6,810 nucleotides of DNA, taken from the NCBI GenBank assembly GCA_041485845.1, contig JBGPKH010000510.1, forward strand, positions 1 through 6,810, written 5' to 3'. The notes beneath the pieces were generated by a model. The model was given only the letters and a program-made list of their open reading frames with translations. It did not search any database and was not told the origin of the DNA. The stretch is from OMOG01 sp041485845 (GTDB lineage Bacteria; Acidobacteriota; Terriglobia; Bryobacterales; Bryobacteraceae). This document shows positions 6,185-6,810 of the stretch, piece after piece. Position numbers and translations under genes: made by a program. Positions within the stretch are counted from its first letter, which is position 1. Each line of letters opens with the position of its first letter.

Positions 6185-6414
6185 CTCTTCTCCGGCCGGG
6201 ATGGCTTCGGCTGCGTGTGGGCGCGCCAACTGGAAGCCGGGACGAGGAAGCCGGCCGGTCCGGTTTTCGCGGTGCACCATTTTCATCGTGCGCGGCGGAC
6301 CATCGAGTGGCATCGCGGGCTGGACAGCCGGATCGGCAACGCGGCGGAGGAGATATGCTGGTGCTCTCGCCGGGCGGCATGACCGGGAATATCTGGATGC
6401 GCGAGTGGGAATAG
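6185..6414 (+). pseudogene. WD40/PD40 propeller (Ser/Thr-kinase type), frameshifted C-terminal remnant
   Basis: From about 6185 the plus strand reads LFSGRDGFGCVWARQLEAG, then a HFHRARR motif. This is the last blade of the TolB/PD40 propellers that follow kinase or winged-helix domains in Acidobacteriota. The frame then breaks between about 6325 and 6350, and the C-terminal motif MLVLSPGGMTGNIWMREWE continues in another frame to the TAG at 6412-6414. The shared TGNIWM ending and the blade motif in two frames support one frameshifted gene. Everything before the last blade is missing, so this is a remnant rather than a short gene. It abuts the Gfo/Idh remnant head-to-head. Assignment is from remembered family patterns and is less certain than for the intact genes. 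Confidence 0.62.
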
Positions 6415-6660
6415 CGGTGACAGGGAAACGGCCGCGGCCCGCGTCTCAGGAACCGCGCTTCTCCGCCGCATCCGCGTTCTCGGTCCCGACCGCGAAGTTG
6501 AGCCCGCCAATCCACGCGAATCCGCTTTCTCTTCTCTCGGTCTTCCCCCGCGCTTGTCTCGCCGGCTCCGCGGCCCTCCGGTGAAATCTAGCTTGCGGGC
6601 CAAGTTATGTCCGCGCAGCGTCTAAAGAGCTTGTCACGAAAGAACGTTGCCAATTGCGGG
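6415..6660. other. Non-coding stretch, nothing recognised
   Basis: The frames open here give Arg/Ser/Pro-rich products without family motifs, start sites with a ribosome-binding site, or export signals. I see no tRNA-like or terminator-like structure. It may be decayed sequence belonging to the adjacent gene remnants. Confidence 0.5.
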
Positions 6661-6724
6661 ACCGCTCCCTTCGGTCGCGGCGCGGCCAGAGACCCGGTGC
6701 CGAGCCGCAACCAAAGGAAGCGGT
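6661..6724. repeat. Long imperfect inverted repeat (25-bp arms), possible REP-like element
   Basis: The arms 6661-6685 and 6700-6724 are inverted copies matching at 21 of 25 positions around a 14-nt spacer (6686-6699). Three of the four mismatches (6667/6718, 6672/6713, 6676/6709) are C opposite A, so a minus-strand RNA would form G.U wobbles there and pair at 24 of 25 positions. The arm starting ACCGCTCCCTTCGGTCGCGG resembles palindromic intergenic elements I recall from Solibacter-like genomes; that resemblance is from memory. No T-run follows, so a classical terminator is not supported. Confidence 0.7.
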
Positions 6725-6810
6725 GGGTAGGTGGTTTCATGACAAGCCCAGAGCTCTCTGGGGTGCCCTGTGAATTTAGCGCCCGCCAGTAGTTGCCGAA
6801 ATATTAACAA
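6725..6810. other. Right-edge non-coding sequence
   Basis: No gene is recognised. A short stem (CCCAGA 6747-6752 with TCTGGG 6757-6762) is present without a T-run. The sequence becomes more AT-rich at the very end, which could be a promoter region for a gene beyond the edge, but nothing here proves it. Confidence 0.35.

Noticed and set aside
5985..6515. 177-residue minus frame as a full-length gene
   Set aside because: Only the last 66 residues resemble a protein family; the rest is antisense to the PD40 remnant and low-complexity, so only the C-terminal part was kept as a pseudogene.
6747..6762. Intrinsic terminator at the CCCAGA/TCTGGG stem
   Set aside because: The stem is 6 bp with no T-run on either side and no gene clearly ending before it.
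6607..6792. 61-codon plus-strand frame
   Set aside because: It runs through both arms of the 25-bp inverted repeat and has no motif or ribosome-binding site.
1..6810. CRISPR array, tRNA, rRNA, transposase or phage genes
   Set aside because: No regularly spaced direct repeats, cloverleaf, rRNA segment or mobile-element protein motif was seen on either strand.

Overview
The window looks like chromosomal DNA of a free-living, high-GC Acidobacteriota, probably of the Solibacter/Bryobacter (Bryobacterales) group. This is inferred from the gene families (exported PQQ quinoprotein, DUF1080, Tat-exported TIM-barrel isomerase, GH29, a kinase-type PD40 propeller ending in TGNIWM), the glycine/arginine-rich inserts of exported proteins, and a GC-rich intergenic hairpin. 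No marker gene is present, so the placement is by resemblance only.

Layout. (1) 1-1027, minus: the N-terminal 342 residues of a Tat-exported GH29 alpha-L-fucosidase, whose C-terminus lies beyond the left edge. (2) 1028-1246: divergent intergenic space with a small inverted repeat. (3) 1247-1567, plus: a small secreted Tyr/Trp/Gly-rich protein with WxxGxW motifs. (4) 1609-5905, minus: a compact four-gene operon, transcribed in the order TIM-barrel sugar isomerase/epimerase-like protein, two-CxxCH cytochrome c, PQQ-dependent dehydrogenase, DUF1080 (3-keto-disaccharide hydrolase-like) protein. Gene gaps are 38 nt, 4 nt and a 20-nt overlap. (5) 5982-6184, minus: the last 66 codons of a Gfo/Idh/MocA oxidoreductase, 76 nt upstream of the operon, with its N-terminal part missing. 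(6) 6185-6414, plus: the C-terminal end of a WD40/PD40 propeller of the acidobacterial Ser/Thr-kinase type, also lacking its N-terminus and carrying a frameshift. (7) 6415-6810: no convincing gene; it holds a 25-bp-arm inverted repeat.

How the genes may work together. All four intact operon products carry export signals (three Sec-like, one Tat), so they should act in the periplasm. The simplest reading is oxidation of a sugar, glycoside or alcohol by the PQQ enzyme, electron transfer to the co-encoded cytochrome, and processing of the keto product by the isomerase-like and DUF1080 proteins. The Gfo/Idh remnant suggests the operon once began with a sugar oxidoreductase. DUF1080, Gfo/Idh and TIM-barrel isomerase families recur in 3-keto-glycoside metabolism; a PQQ/cytochrome electron outlet in the same operon is the most interesting hypothesis here.

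The Gfo/Idh and PD40 remnants abut head-to-head at about 6184/6185, both cut on their N-terminal side. One deletion between two formerly divergent genes would explain this, and it would also have removed the original operon promoter.
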